A DNA stretch of 64,000 bases from Janthinobacterium sp. B9-8 (GTDB lineage: Bacteria > Pseudomonadota > Gammaproteobacteria > Burkholderiales > Chitinibacteraceae), in NCBI RefSeq assembly GCF_000969645.2, contig NZ_CP014222.1, forward strand, positions 2,545,740 to 2,609,739. The letters run 5' to 3'. The translations under genes were made by a program, and so were the position numbers. Below, in pieces: positions 43,978 through 52,040 of the stretch (within the stretch, counting starts at the first letter, position 1; every line of letters starts with the position of its first letter). The notes beneath the pieces are model-generated. The model did no database searches. It was not told where the DNA came from and saw nothing but the letters and a program-made list of their open reading frames with translations.

Positions 43978-45420
43978 ATGCAAATCATTTTGTATTTATT
44001 GGTACTGCAGGGGCTGATGGGCGCTTTTGACACGATTTACCATCATGAGCTCACCGTTGCCCTACCCGGCAAAAAAACAGCTCAGCGCGAGCTACGCCTG
44101 CATGCCATCCGCTCCAGCCTATACGCGGTGGTGTTTGCTGGGCTGGCTTGGTTTGAATGGCGCGGCCTGTGGCTATGGGGCTTATCCGCGCTCATTCTGA
44201 TCGAAATAGCACTCACGCTCTGCGATTTTGTTGAAGAAGACAAAAGCCGCCTGCTGCCTGCCACCGAGCGCGTCACCCACACCATTCTGGCCATGAACGG
44301 CGGCGCACTCTTTGGGTATTGGGCCATCAGCGTGGCTCCTCTCTGGGCCAGCCAGAGCACAAGCTTACATTTAGTCAATTACGGTCTGTGGAGCTGGGTA
44401 TTAAGCCTGTTTGCACTCGGCGTGGGTTTATCCGGGATTCGGGATGGATTCGCCAGCTTAAAACTTTATAAAGAGGCCAAAATCATGACAAGCAATCCTT
44501 TTCTTAGCCTCCCGCAGCAACGCATTTTAATCACGGGTGGTACTGGATTCATTGGCGGAGCACTTTGCGAGCACTTACTCGCCGCTGGGCATAGCCTCTG
44601 CCTGCTTAGCCGCAATTCACAGGCCACCAACATCCGGTTTCAAAGCAAAGTACGCGCTTTTTCCAGCTGGGAGGATCTTTCTTACAAAGAAGAATTTGAT
44701 GTGATCATCAATTTAGCCGGCAGCCCGGTCGCCGGCCCGCGCTGGAGCGATGCCCGCAAAAAAGCCTTACTGGCTAGCCGGATTGGCACAACAGAAGGAT
44801 TGCTCGGCTGGCTAGCAAGGGCCAATCACAAGCCCAAGGTATTAATTAATGGCTCGGCCATTGGCTATTACGGCTGCCGCGGCGATGAGGCGCTGGACGA
44901 AAACGCAGGCACACAAAAGGAATTTATGTCGCAACTTTGCAGCGAATGGGAAGCCGCAGCATGCAAGGCCGAAGCCTTTGGCCTGCGCGTCGTTCGCTTG
45001 CGCCTTGGCCTTGTATTTGGCCCCGGTGGTGCACTGCCCAAGCTACTACTGCCGTTTTACTTTGGCCTTGGCGGGCGCATGGGCGATGGGCTGCAAGTGA
45101 TCAGCTGGATACACAGAGACGATGTTTTAGCGGTGATTGCACAGGCCATTAACGACCCGCAATTGAGCGGCGCTTACAATCTCAGCGCGCCCGAAGCGGT
45201 AAGCCAGGCGCAATTTGCCCAAACAGCTGCGCGCCTCTTACGCCGCCCCCGCTTTTTTACCACCCCAGCCTGGCTGATCGACACACTCGCCGGAGAAATG
45301 GGTGCACTCTTTACCAAAGGCCAGCGGGTAATTCCCAAACGCTTGCTCGACGCGGGTTATCGCTTTAAATACCCTGATCTGCAGAGTGCATTACAAGCCC
45401 AGATTAAAGGAGGCCACTGA
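43978..45420 (+). CDS. Membrane domain fused to TIGR01777-type epimerase
   Basis: A 480-residue fusion. Residues 1 to about 165 hold four membrane segments. From about residue 177 comes a TIGR01777/YfcH-like extended SDR: ILITGGTGFIGGALCEHLL, VIINLAGSPVAGPRW, LINGSAIGYYGCRGDE, RLGLVFGPGGALP, WIHRDDVLAVI. A good ribosome site (AAAGAGG) followed by an in-frame ATG at 44485 begins a full-length stand-alone epimerase, so two products may be made. The stop shares one base with the next ATG. Confidence 0.82.
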   Translation: MQIILYLLVLQGLMGAFDTIYHHELTVALPGKKTAQRELRLHAIRSSLYAVVFAGLAWFEWRGLWLWGLSALILIEIALTLCDFVEEDKSRLLPATERVTHTILAMNGGALFGYWAISVAPLWASQSTSLHLVNYGLWSWVLSLFALGVGLSGIRDGFASLKLYKEAKIMTSNPFLSLPQQRILITGGTGFIGGALCEHLLAAGHSLCLLSRNSQATNIRFQSKVRAFSSWEDLSYKEEFDVIINLAGSPVAGPRWSDARKKALLASRIGTTEGLLGWLARANHKPKVLINGSAIGYYGCRGDEALDENAGTQKEFMSQLCSEWEAAACKAEAFGLRVVRLRLGLVFGPGGALPKLLLPFYFGLGGRMGDGLQVISWIHRDDVLAVIAQAINDPQLSGAYNLSAPEAVSQAQFAQTAARLLRRPRFFTTPAWLIDTLAGEMGALFTKGQRVIPKRLLDAGYRFKYPDLQSALQAQIKGGH

Positions 45421-45956
45421 TGCCACTCCTTTATCAGCAAGTGCTGGGCAAAGACTTTGGCCTGCTTAGCCCCCTGCTGCAAACCCTGCACGGGGCCGAG
45501 CAACAACTCTGGCAAGGGCAGGCCGATGTAAAGTGGGGCAAGCCAATATTTATCCGCAGCCTGCTTTACCTTGCGATGCGCTTAGGTATTTTGCCAGCCG
45601 AAGGGCAAAATGTGCCCTGCCAAGTTAGAATTCTGCAAGATGCAAAAGGTGAAGTCTGGCAACGCCGCTTTGCACACAGCCCCATGCAGTCCCGCCAGCG
45701 CTGGCGTAATAGCGAGCTTTGGGAGCAAATGGGCCCGCTGGCGCTGCAATTGCATAGCCAAGTCTGCGAAGGCCAACTCTTACAAAGCAGCCAAACAGCC
45801 CGCTACTTCGGCCTGCCGCTGCCCCTGCAAGTTAAAGCCAGAGAATGGGCCATCGCTGAAGTCATGCATTTTGACGTTGAAATTGGCTTTAAAAAAGGCG
45901 GCATGATTTTGCATTACAGCGGAGCGTTAAGGCAGAAAAAACACTTAAGCCACTAA
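45420..45956 (+). CDS. DUF4166 protein
   Basis: A 178-residue soluble protein. The opening LLYQQVLGKDFGLLSPLLQTLHG and segments RRFAHSPMQSRQRW and FGLPLPLQVKAREWAI follow the DUF4166 pattern. DUF4166 domains often stand next to TIGR01777 epimerases (from memory), as here. Translationally coupled to the preceding gene (TGATG). Function unknown; the size and composition suggest a small-molecule-binding fold. Confidence 0.8.
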   Translation: MPLLYQQVLGKDFGLLSPLLQTLHGAEQQLWQGQADVKWGKPIFIRSLLYLAMRLGILPAEGQNVPCQVRILQDAKGEVWQRRFAHSPMQSRQRWRNSELWEQMGPLALQLHSQVCEGQLLQSSQTARYFGLPLPLQVKAREWAIAEVMHFDVEIGFKKGGMILHYSGALRQKKHLSH

Positions 45957-46017
45957 TTTAAATAAAAATACTGAAATATAGGGAACACACTCCCCTACTG
46001 GCATAAGTATCTTCATA

Positions 46018-46144
46018 GGTTTGTTCCCCCCTTTGAAAAAGGGGGCTAGGGGGATTTTGCATTGCATATCTTTACAAAAAGACAGCAAGCCACACAAAGG
46101 CAAATCCCCCTCAATCCCCCTTTTTCTAAGGGGGAAGCAAAACC
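46018..46144. repeat. Inverted repeat of the GTTCCCCCCTTTGAAAAAGG type
   Basis: GGTTTGTTCCCCCCTTTGAA, then AAGGGGGCTAGGGGGATTTTG on the left, and the reverse complement on the right (CAAATCCCCCTCAATCCCCC, then TTTTTCTAAGGGGGAAGCAA). The arms are about 42 bp each, separated by about 40 bp. Repeats like this are common in many bacterial genomes. It sits between DUF4166 and the fusion gene and could end or modulate the transcript. Confidence 0.8.
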
Positions 46145-46235
46145 AATACCTTAAGTGAACGGCATTACTCTGTGGCCTCTGTGTTTCAAAATATGGGCTT
46201 TGCTCTGCAACTTCAGTTATCCAACAAAGAACACC

Positions 46236-48683
46236 ATGAAAAAACTATACCTGCTGGCCGGCAATGGCAGTGCAAGCGACTGGTGGGGCGATGTCTTGCC
46301 GCATTTCACGCAATATCAGCCCGCCCCCATTGAGCTGCCCGGCTTTGGCAATAATCGCGATCCACTCCCCGACTCCTTGCACGGCTTGTCGCTGGCACTA
46401 GAGCAACAGCTAGAGCCGGGACACGCCATTTTGGCGACGGGGATCAATGCCCTGCCGGTTTTGCATTTACTGGTACGCCGCCCCGGCTTTTTTTCACGCG
46501 TGGTTTTACTCTCCCCGGTAGGCGTTTTGCTCTGGAAGCGCCGCTTGCCACGGCTGATGGCCCTGCCCGGCTTATTAACGCTGGTGCAAACCCTGCTCTC
46601 CCATGCGCCCAAGCTATTTTCAGGGCAATTTGCTGCCACAGGCTTTACGCCAGATTACGCAAGAATTGCCAATGGCTATCGCCGCTGCCGCGCTTTCAAG
46701 CCTTATTTTCGCTGGGTGCAGCCCGATTCTGCCCTCACCCTCTTTGATCAAATCACCGATCGCATCGAGCTGATCTGGGGAGAGGCAGACAAAATCGTCA
46801 GCCCCGCTCACGCCGCCGCATGGGAAGCCGTGCTCTGCCGCGCCGAGCTATCCGTCACCCTTCAGGCGGGCTGGGGGCATTATCCTTTTTGGCAGCATCC
46901 GGCCGACTTTGCTCAGTGGCTAGAGGCTGGGCCCGCTGGCTTTGCCGCGCATACCAAGGCAGGGCGTTTGCTGCTGGCCAGCCACGCCGCTTTGCCCGTA
47001 CCCGGGCTGATCAGCATTGAAAGCCCTGATGACCCACGCCTTGCGCCCTTTTTGCAGCGAGGCGCGCCGCACGGCTGGGCAGTACGCTCATCCGGGGATG
47101 ATGAAGACGGTATTGATATCGCCAATGCCGGCCGCCACCAAACCTTTTTGCGCGTCGCCTCCGCCGATGTAGCCCAGCGCAGCGCGGAGATTTTTGCCAG
47201 CGGGGTGCGATGCGTTGCGGTGCAGCGCATGATTCACCCCACTTTATCCGGCGTTGCCTTTGTGCGCCCGCTTTCGGCTCAGATCGAATGGGTAGAGGGC
47301 CACTTGGAAGGGCTCGTTGATGGCACAGCCCATCCATCGCAGCTGCTGCTCTCCCGCATGGGCGGCGGCTGGGGAGCACAGCCTAAGCCCATTAAGCTCA
47401 GCCCTGATGCCAGTAGCCCTAGCCAAACCCAGCTATGGGATTTTCTGCAAGCTATCGTTGCAGCGTTTCATCAAGCCCATCTGGATATCGAATGGGCTTG
47501 GGATGGTGAGCAGTTCTGGATGCTGCAAGCACGGCCGGTAACGGTCTACCCTTGGCAGCGCTGGCTGACTTCGGCCAATATCGACGAGATTTTGCCGGAA
47601 TCCCCCAGCCACTGGATGGAAATGGCCCAGCGTGGCGCGGCCAGCAGCATTCCCCATGTCTATGCCCGCTGGGATACGCGGGTGCTGGACGATAACGAGA
47701 AATTTAGCGCGCTCTACCAGGATGCCAGCTATATCAATAGCGATCTGTTTTTGGCCCGAATGTTCGATTGGGGGATGGATGGCGCGCAATACGCACGCGA
47801 AGTAGGTGGCAGTACGCCCGCCATGCCAAAACGCCCCCTACGTTGGCTGATCTCCTTGCCGGTATTTATCCGCATGCTGTTTGCCAGCAGGCAAGCCATT
47901 AATCAACTCGATAAAGGCCTAGCAAAGTGGCAGGCCGAGCTGCACACGCTTTGCGAAAACCCACAAAGCGATCAAGCCGAGCAACTGGCCCGCTGGTGGC
48001 TGCGCTTTTATTGTTGGCTGGTGCAGCAAAATCTTTGTATTGCTGCAGCACTGGCCAGCAGCGGCGGCGATTTCTTAGGCCGCCCCGCTACGGTCTACCA
48101 AGCCATTACGGCCAGCACGCACCGCCTGCCTTGGGAAACAGACCCCGCCACACCGCGCCCACAAGGCATGTCCCCCGCTTTGCAAGCTTTAGAGCGCTGG
48201 CCTGCTGCTATTCGCCTCGCGCATCGCCTTGGCCTGCCCGGTATGCGCGGCTACTACAGCCAAGTACGCGAGCATTTTCGCGATCAGCTGATGCGCTTGT
48301 TTTTTCAAATGCACCACGCAATGCCAGCAGAGCAAGCCGCATACTGGTTCAGCCCCGTGAATAGCCCCAGAAGCCGACGTGGCAGCTTCTGGCAAACCGG
48401 CTCAGCCGAGCTGGGCCAAAGCACAGCACTGCTAATTTACCCCGGAAAAGTCAGTGGCATACTGGGCAGCGATATTTTGCTGGTCGATACGCTAGACCCC
48501 GGCCAGCACGCCCATTATCGCCAGGCCAGCGCCATCATCGCCCGCTCCGGCGGCATCTTATCGCACGGCTCCACCCTGCTGCGCGAACTAAAAATCCCCT
48601 CCGCCATCCTGCCGGACATTCCTTCGGAATGGCTAGGGAAAAGAGTCTGTTTGAATAATGGGCAACTGAATTTGCTTGAGTAA
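46236..48683 (+). CDS. Alpha/beta-hydrolase fold fused to PEP-synthase-like ATP-grasp and His domains
   Basis: An 815-residue fusion. Residues 1 to about 230 are an alpha/beta-hydrolase fold (LLAGNGSASDWW, LPGFGNN, LIWGEADKIVSP, GWGHYPFW), but the GxSxG elbow reads LATGINALP, so the serine nucleophile is lost. Residues about 245-440 match the PEP-synthase ATP-binding domain (WAVRSSGDDEDG, VAVQRMI, DIEWAWDGEQFWMLQARPVT). A helical middle part follows, and the C-terminus (SGGILSHGSTLLRELKIPS) is the phosphohistidine swivel domain. The order resembles rifampicin phosphotransferase and PEP synthase. The start matches domain limits; an earlier in-frame ATG lies in sequence without ribosome site. 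Confidence 0.8.
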   Translation: MKKLYLLAGNGSASDWWGDVLPHFTQYQPAPIELPGFGNNRDPLPDSLHGLSLALEQQLEPGHAILATGINALPVLHLLVRRPGFFSRVVLLSPVGVLLWKRRLPRLMALPGLLTLVQTLLSHAPKLFSGQFAATGFTPDYARIANGYRRCRAFKPYFRWVQPDSALTLFDQITDRIELIWGEADKIVSPAHAAAWEAVLCRAELSVTLQAGWGHYPFWQHPADFAQWLEAGPAGFAAHTKAGRLLLASHAALPVPGLISIESPDDPRLAPFLQRGAPHGWAVRSSGDDEDGIDIANAGRHQTFLRVASADVAQRSAEIFASGVRCVAVQRMIHPTLSGVAFVRPLSAQIEWVEGHLEGLVDGTAHPSQLLLSRMGGGWGAQPKPIKLSPDASSPSQTQLWDFLQAIVAAFHQAHLDIEWAWDGEQFWMLQARPVTVYPWQRWLTSANIDEILPESPSHWMEMAQRGAASSIPHVYARWDTRVLDDNEKFSALYQDASYINSDLFLARMFDWGMDGAQYAREVGGSTPAMPKRPLRWLISLPVFIRMLFASRQAINQLDKGLAKWQAELHTLCENPQSDQAEQLARWWLRFYCWLVQQNLCIAAALASSGGDFLGRPATVYQAITASTHRLPWETDPATPRPQGMSPALQALERWPAAIRLAHRLGLPGMRGYYSQVREHFRDQLMRLFFQMHHAMPAEQAAYWFSPVNSPRSRRGSFWQTGSAELGQSTALLIYPGKVSGILGSDILLVDTLDPGQHAHYRQASAIIARSGGILSHGSTLLRELKIPSAILPDIPSEWLGKRVCLNNGQLNLLE

Positions 48684-48769
48684 TGCCTATGAATACAAGC
48701 CTCAGAGCGAGCAATGATGATTGCTCTGAGGCTTGAGTTGACTTAAAACAATTCACTATTGTAATTAGC

Positions 48770-49621
48770 TCATTTAGCAGAAAAATAACTATTTAATAAT
48801 TTAAGCGATATTTCTTTGACAATGGGGCCACCTGCTTTATTTTCACTCGCCTTAGGCTGAGTTTTATCCGTTATATTACTCACAAACAGATATTCTTTAC
48901 CTGCATTTTCAACCATACCAATATACCAGCCGTCACGCATTTTCCCGTTATTCTGGCCATTATCACTTCTATTTTTCCAGCCGCTGCCCGTTTTTCCGTA
49001 ATAATCTGCGCCTTGGTCTAGTTTACCTGCGTAAATAATTTTCTTTGTTTCTTCCATCGCTTCATGGCTAATGGGCAAAGTGCCATTTGCAAATCTTTGC
49101 AATAAACTCATTTGCTCTTGCGCCGATATTTTTAAACTACTACTCAACCAGGCATGCGTTAAGCCGTTATTTTTTCCTTTATCACCTGATAAATCCTGAT
49201 TACCATAATTAAATTGAGCAAGGTATTTCTTTATTTTATCCACGCCCAGCTCAGGTGAAATTTGCTGCGAAACCCAGACGACTGAGTATTTTTCCCAGCT
49301 GGCGGGCGTTTGGTCCTGGCTCCAGCCAGGTAAATCATAGGGCTGACCATCCCATTTAAATACTGTGTTTTTATTTATTACACCCGCATCAAAAGCCATT
49401 AAGGCCAAGGGAATTTTAAATGTAGAATTAGGTGGGATGCGCTGAGCACAACGATTATCTGGATTATATTCAGCTACCATTTTCTCACTGCTATTATCGT
49501 AAAGCATAAAACAGCCATTATAGCCACTAAAGGCTTTTTTATAATCAGGCTGAAACGCTTGGGCAGACTGAATTAAAGAAAACATCATCCCTGCCAAGAG
49601 CAAACTATTTTTTAAAAACAT
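48770..49621 (-). CDS. Class D (OXA-type) beta-lactamase
   Basis: A 283-residue periplasmic serine beta-lactamase. Signal peptide ends QSAQA (about residue 22). All class D motifs are present: Ser66-x-x-Lys69 (STFK), SVV at 113-115, YGN at 139-141, Trp158 and KTG at 210-212. FKIPLALMAFDAG resembles chromosomal enzymes such as those of Aeromonas. Codon use is more A+T-rich than the genes on both sides and no mobility gene is next to it. The start is followed by a lysine-containing signal. Whether it hydrolyses carbapenems cannot be told. Convergent with the fusion gene. Confidence 0.95.
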   Translation of the reverse strand: MFLKNSLLLAGMMFSLIQSAQAFQPDYKKAFSGYNGCFMLYDNSSEKMVAEYNPDNRCAQRIPPNSTFKIPLALMAFDAGVINKNTVFKWDGQPYDLPGWSQDQTPASWEKYSVVWVSQQISPELGVDKIKKYLAQFNYGNQDLSGDKGKNNGLTHAWLSSSLKISAQEQMSLLQRFANGTLPISHEAMEETKKIIYAGKLDQGADYYGKTGSGWKNRSDNGQNNGKMRDGWYIGMVENAGKEYLFVSNITDKTQPKASENKAGGPIVKEISLKLLNSYFSAK

Positions 49622-49988
49622 ATTGAATTCCTTATTGATAAATGTGCTTATTAATCGTGATAAGCATAGTAATCAATGTGGCATCCTTTGGTAAATATGC
49701 TATTTTGTAACCTATGTAACCTCATAATAAATTGATCAATATATAATAATTGTATTTTTATTGTGATATTGTATTAACATTAAAGCAGAATTTACACACT
49801 CTGGCCTATCAACTTAGCCAGAAGCCATAATTAGACCGCACAATAACGAGCATTGAATCATTGTAGGGCGAGTGCAAGCCGCGTACTTTTCAACATTGCT
49901 CGCGGCTTGCACCCGCCCTACGAAATATTTCACTTAAGTTGATAGGATTGTGTGAAGTCCCCCTTCCCCGTTAAATTGCTTTCTTTAA
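49622..49988. other. Gap with REP-like inverted pair at 49863-49921
   Basis: A+T-rich divergent promoter region for the beta-lactamase and the next gene. At 49863-49921 TGTAGGGCGAGTGCAAGCCG is matched by its inverted copy CGGCTTGCACCCGCCCTACG, a hairpin of the same family as 29031 but with central bases GCAAGC. Nothing else recognised. Confidence 0.65.
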
Positions 49989-51563
49989 ATGACTGATACA
50001 ACCGTGACTCATCGCCTAACACCCATCGTGATTGAACTATCGACACCTTACCAAGTAAAGGGAGTGCCAATACGCTATCAATCGCTGTGGTTGTTAGTAC
50101 GCATGGTGTACGCCCAGCAAGTAGAAAAACACCCCTTAACTGCCGCCACTATCCGGGCCAACTTTCCGAAAGCGCAAGCCATCCGGATGCTAATTTCGCG
50201 TGCGTTTGCTGAATTTTCACGCATACAGATCACGGTAGGCTGGGGCCATGATCAGCAGCAAGATACCTCGTTATTAAGCCCTTCACAGCGTAGCCGTGGA
50301 CCATTCTGGCTGACGATAGCAAGCTTAGAATGCTTAGAATTTACCCAGCATGGTGTGAAACTTGCACCTGTCTCCCTGGCATCTTTTTTAGGATTACAAG
50401 CTTCTTCACTACCAAGAATGGGGATGATAGGAGAGCGTAAGGGGGTAGATTATGTGATGCAGGATATGCGCTTTTGGCAGCACCTTACCCAAGGCATGCG
50501 TGAAGGTCATGATGGCTTTGCCCGGCCGGCCAGATCCCGTGATAGCGAGCCGTTTTTCCTTGCACAACAATGTGCCCACGATGATTTTCAACAGGCGCTG
50601 GCCTTGATGAAAGCCAGTCTGGCATGGCGACGAAGCGATTTAGTATCAGAGAGCAAACAGGCCCTAAGCCGCTTTGAACATATTATTGCAGTGGGGCAAT
50701 TAGCCAGTGCCCGGCCCACCTTTGCAGCAATGGCGCAAATTGTGCACGCATGGGATCGCTATACCCATAGTGATATTGAAGCGGCACGGGTGCTGCTATT
50801 GCAGCTAGAAGCATCGGCCACACTCGGCCCCGTGGTGCGCTACAACCCGCGTGTGCGTTTTGAGTACCTTAATTTAAGTGCCTTGCTGTACAAATATGAT
50901 GCAATGAGCGAAGGCGGAGCACTGCGACAAGAATCCGCCGATGCGGCCTTGCAAGCGCTCAGCTACGCATTAGAAGCCGCTTGCGAGGCGGATTCTATCG
51001 ACGCCGTACAGCATGTGGCCGCAAATATCGGCTGGTGCCTATGGCTGTTTCGCCAGCTCAATCTGCTTGATCAGCCCCTAGCTGCAGTCCAAACCCAAGC
51101 AATGCGCTGGCTTGGGCTATCAGAATGGATTTGTGATCGTTTTGGCGTGGGCAGCGCCTCGGCCTGGAATACCATTTTTATCTTGCGTATTGCACGCGGC
51201 AATTGTCCGCCTGAAGGAGCGGCCTCCTTAGAAGCATTTCGTTTACAGCAGCCGCTGCCCTTAACAGCAGCGGCTGCTGCCTTACAGCCTTTCTCTGCCC
51301 CTTTTGCACCCAGCAAGGGCTTTAGCAATTGGTTTTCATGGGCTCAATTTAGCTTAGAGGAGTACGACAGCGGCCGCGTCAATTTCCCACCTTTGCAGCT
51401 GGCCAATCTCTTGCTGGAAGCCGCATGGTTTTGCGTATTTGAGCAAGGCGCCTGCCTCACCGCGTATCAAATTGTCGAGCGATTACGTGCCTTGCTACTT
51501 GAATTACGCCCCGGCGAGCGAATATTTTTTCGTGATGCTTTAGCAAGTGTGCCCTTGCCCTAA
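49989..51563 (+). CDS. Uncharacterised helical protein (524 residues)
   Basis: No signal peptide, no membrane helix, no family recognised. The N-terminal part (about 1-130) mixes beta and helix segments and contains WLLVRMVYAQQVEKHPLTAATIRANFPKAQA, possibly a winged-helix-like unit. From about residue 195 it is almost entirely helical and Ala/Leu-rich in a TPR-like or other repeat-helical pattern (FQQALALMKASLAWRRSD, FEYLNLSALLYKYDAMSE, AALQALSYALEAACEADS). Codon use is like the chromosome average. No partner gene is adjacent. A helical scaffold or regulator is possible. Confidence 0.65.
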   Translation: MTDTTVTHRLTPIVIELSTPYQVKGVPIRYQSLWLLVRMVYAQQVEKHPLTAATIRANFPKAQAIRMLISRAFAEFSRIQITVGWGHDQQQDTSLLSPSQRSRGPFWLTIASLECLEFTQHGVKLAPVSLASFLGLQASSLPRMGMIGERKGVDYVMQDMRFWQHLTQGMREGHDGFARPARSRDSEPFFLAQQCAHDDFQQALALMKASLAWRRSDLVSESKQALSRFEHIIAVGQLASARPTFAAMAQIVHAWDRYTHSDIEAARVLLLQLEASATLGPVVRYNPRVRFEYLNLSALLYKYDAMSEGGALRQESADAALQALSYALEAACEADSIDAVQHVAANIGWCLWLFRQLNLLDQPLAAVQTQAMRWLGLSEWICDRFGVGSASAWNTIFILRIARGNCPPEGAASLEAFRLQQPLPLTAAAAALQPFSAPFAPSKGFSNWFSWAQFSLEEYDSGRVNFPPLQLANLLLEAAWFCVFEQGACLTAYQIVERLRALLLELRPGERIFFRDALASVPLP

Positions 51564-52040
51564 TACGCATGCTTAACAATAAATCAGCGATCATATTTAT
51601 TTGTATTACAAGCTATTTATTTAAAATAAAATATTTAATCCCCCAGCAATGATGCTAATAAATTCAAACAAGTGGCATAATCAAGTACACCTTTATAGGC
51701 AAAACACCTTAATAAAAAACGAATGCCTATCCTCTGGATAAAACCAACATTCAATTACACTTTATTAATAAAAAAAATCTCATTATGTCTCTTGTTCAAT
51801 AAGCTCTGTGTAGATGGGTTTCTTGAGATCTAGGCTCGGTTTTTGAATTTTCAGGATGGATAAAACCCGTAAGCAATGCTGAATAAATACGCGGATGCCA
51901 CCCGCCCTCAGATATACGCAAGAGACATAGAAAAAATGTAAATAGAATTCTCTCTTTATTTCCATAGTAAATTAACACATTGCCAATGAGGCTTATATTT
52001 CTACAATGGGGTACGGTCAACCAAAGCAAACAGATTCCCC
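51564..52040. other. 477-bp A+T-rich gap
   Basis: No gene. A partial REP-like stretch (GCGGATGCCACCCGCCCT) is at 51890-51907. The remainder is A+T-rich with no palindrome I can support. It should contain the promoter of the glycoside hydrolase gene. Confidence 0.5.

Noticed and set aside
48697..48734. Hairpin AAGCCTCAGAGC..GCTCTGAGGCTT between the fusion gene and the beta-lactamase as a terminator
   Set aside because: The stem is good, but neither strand has a T-run after it, so termination is not supported; it may still be a small repeat.
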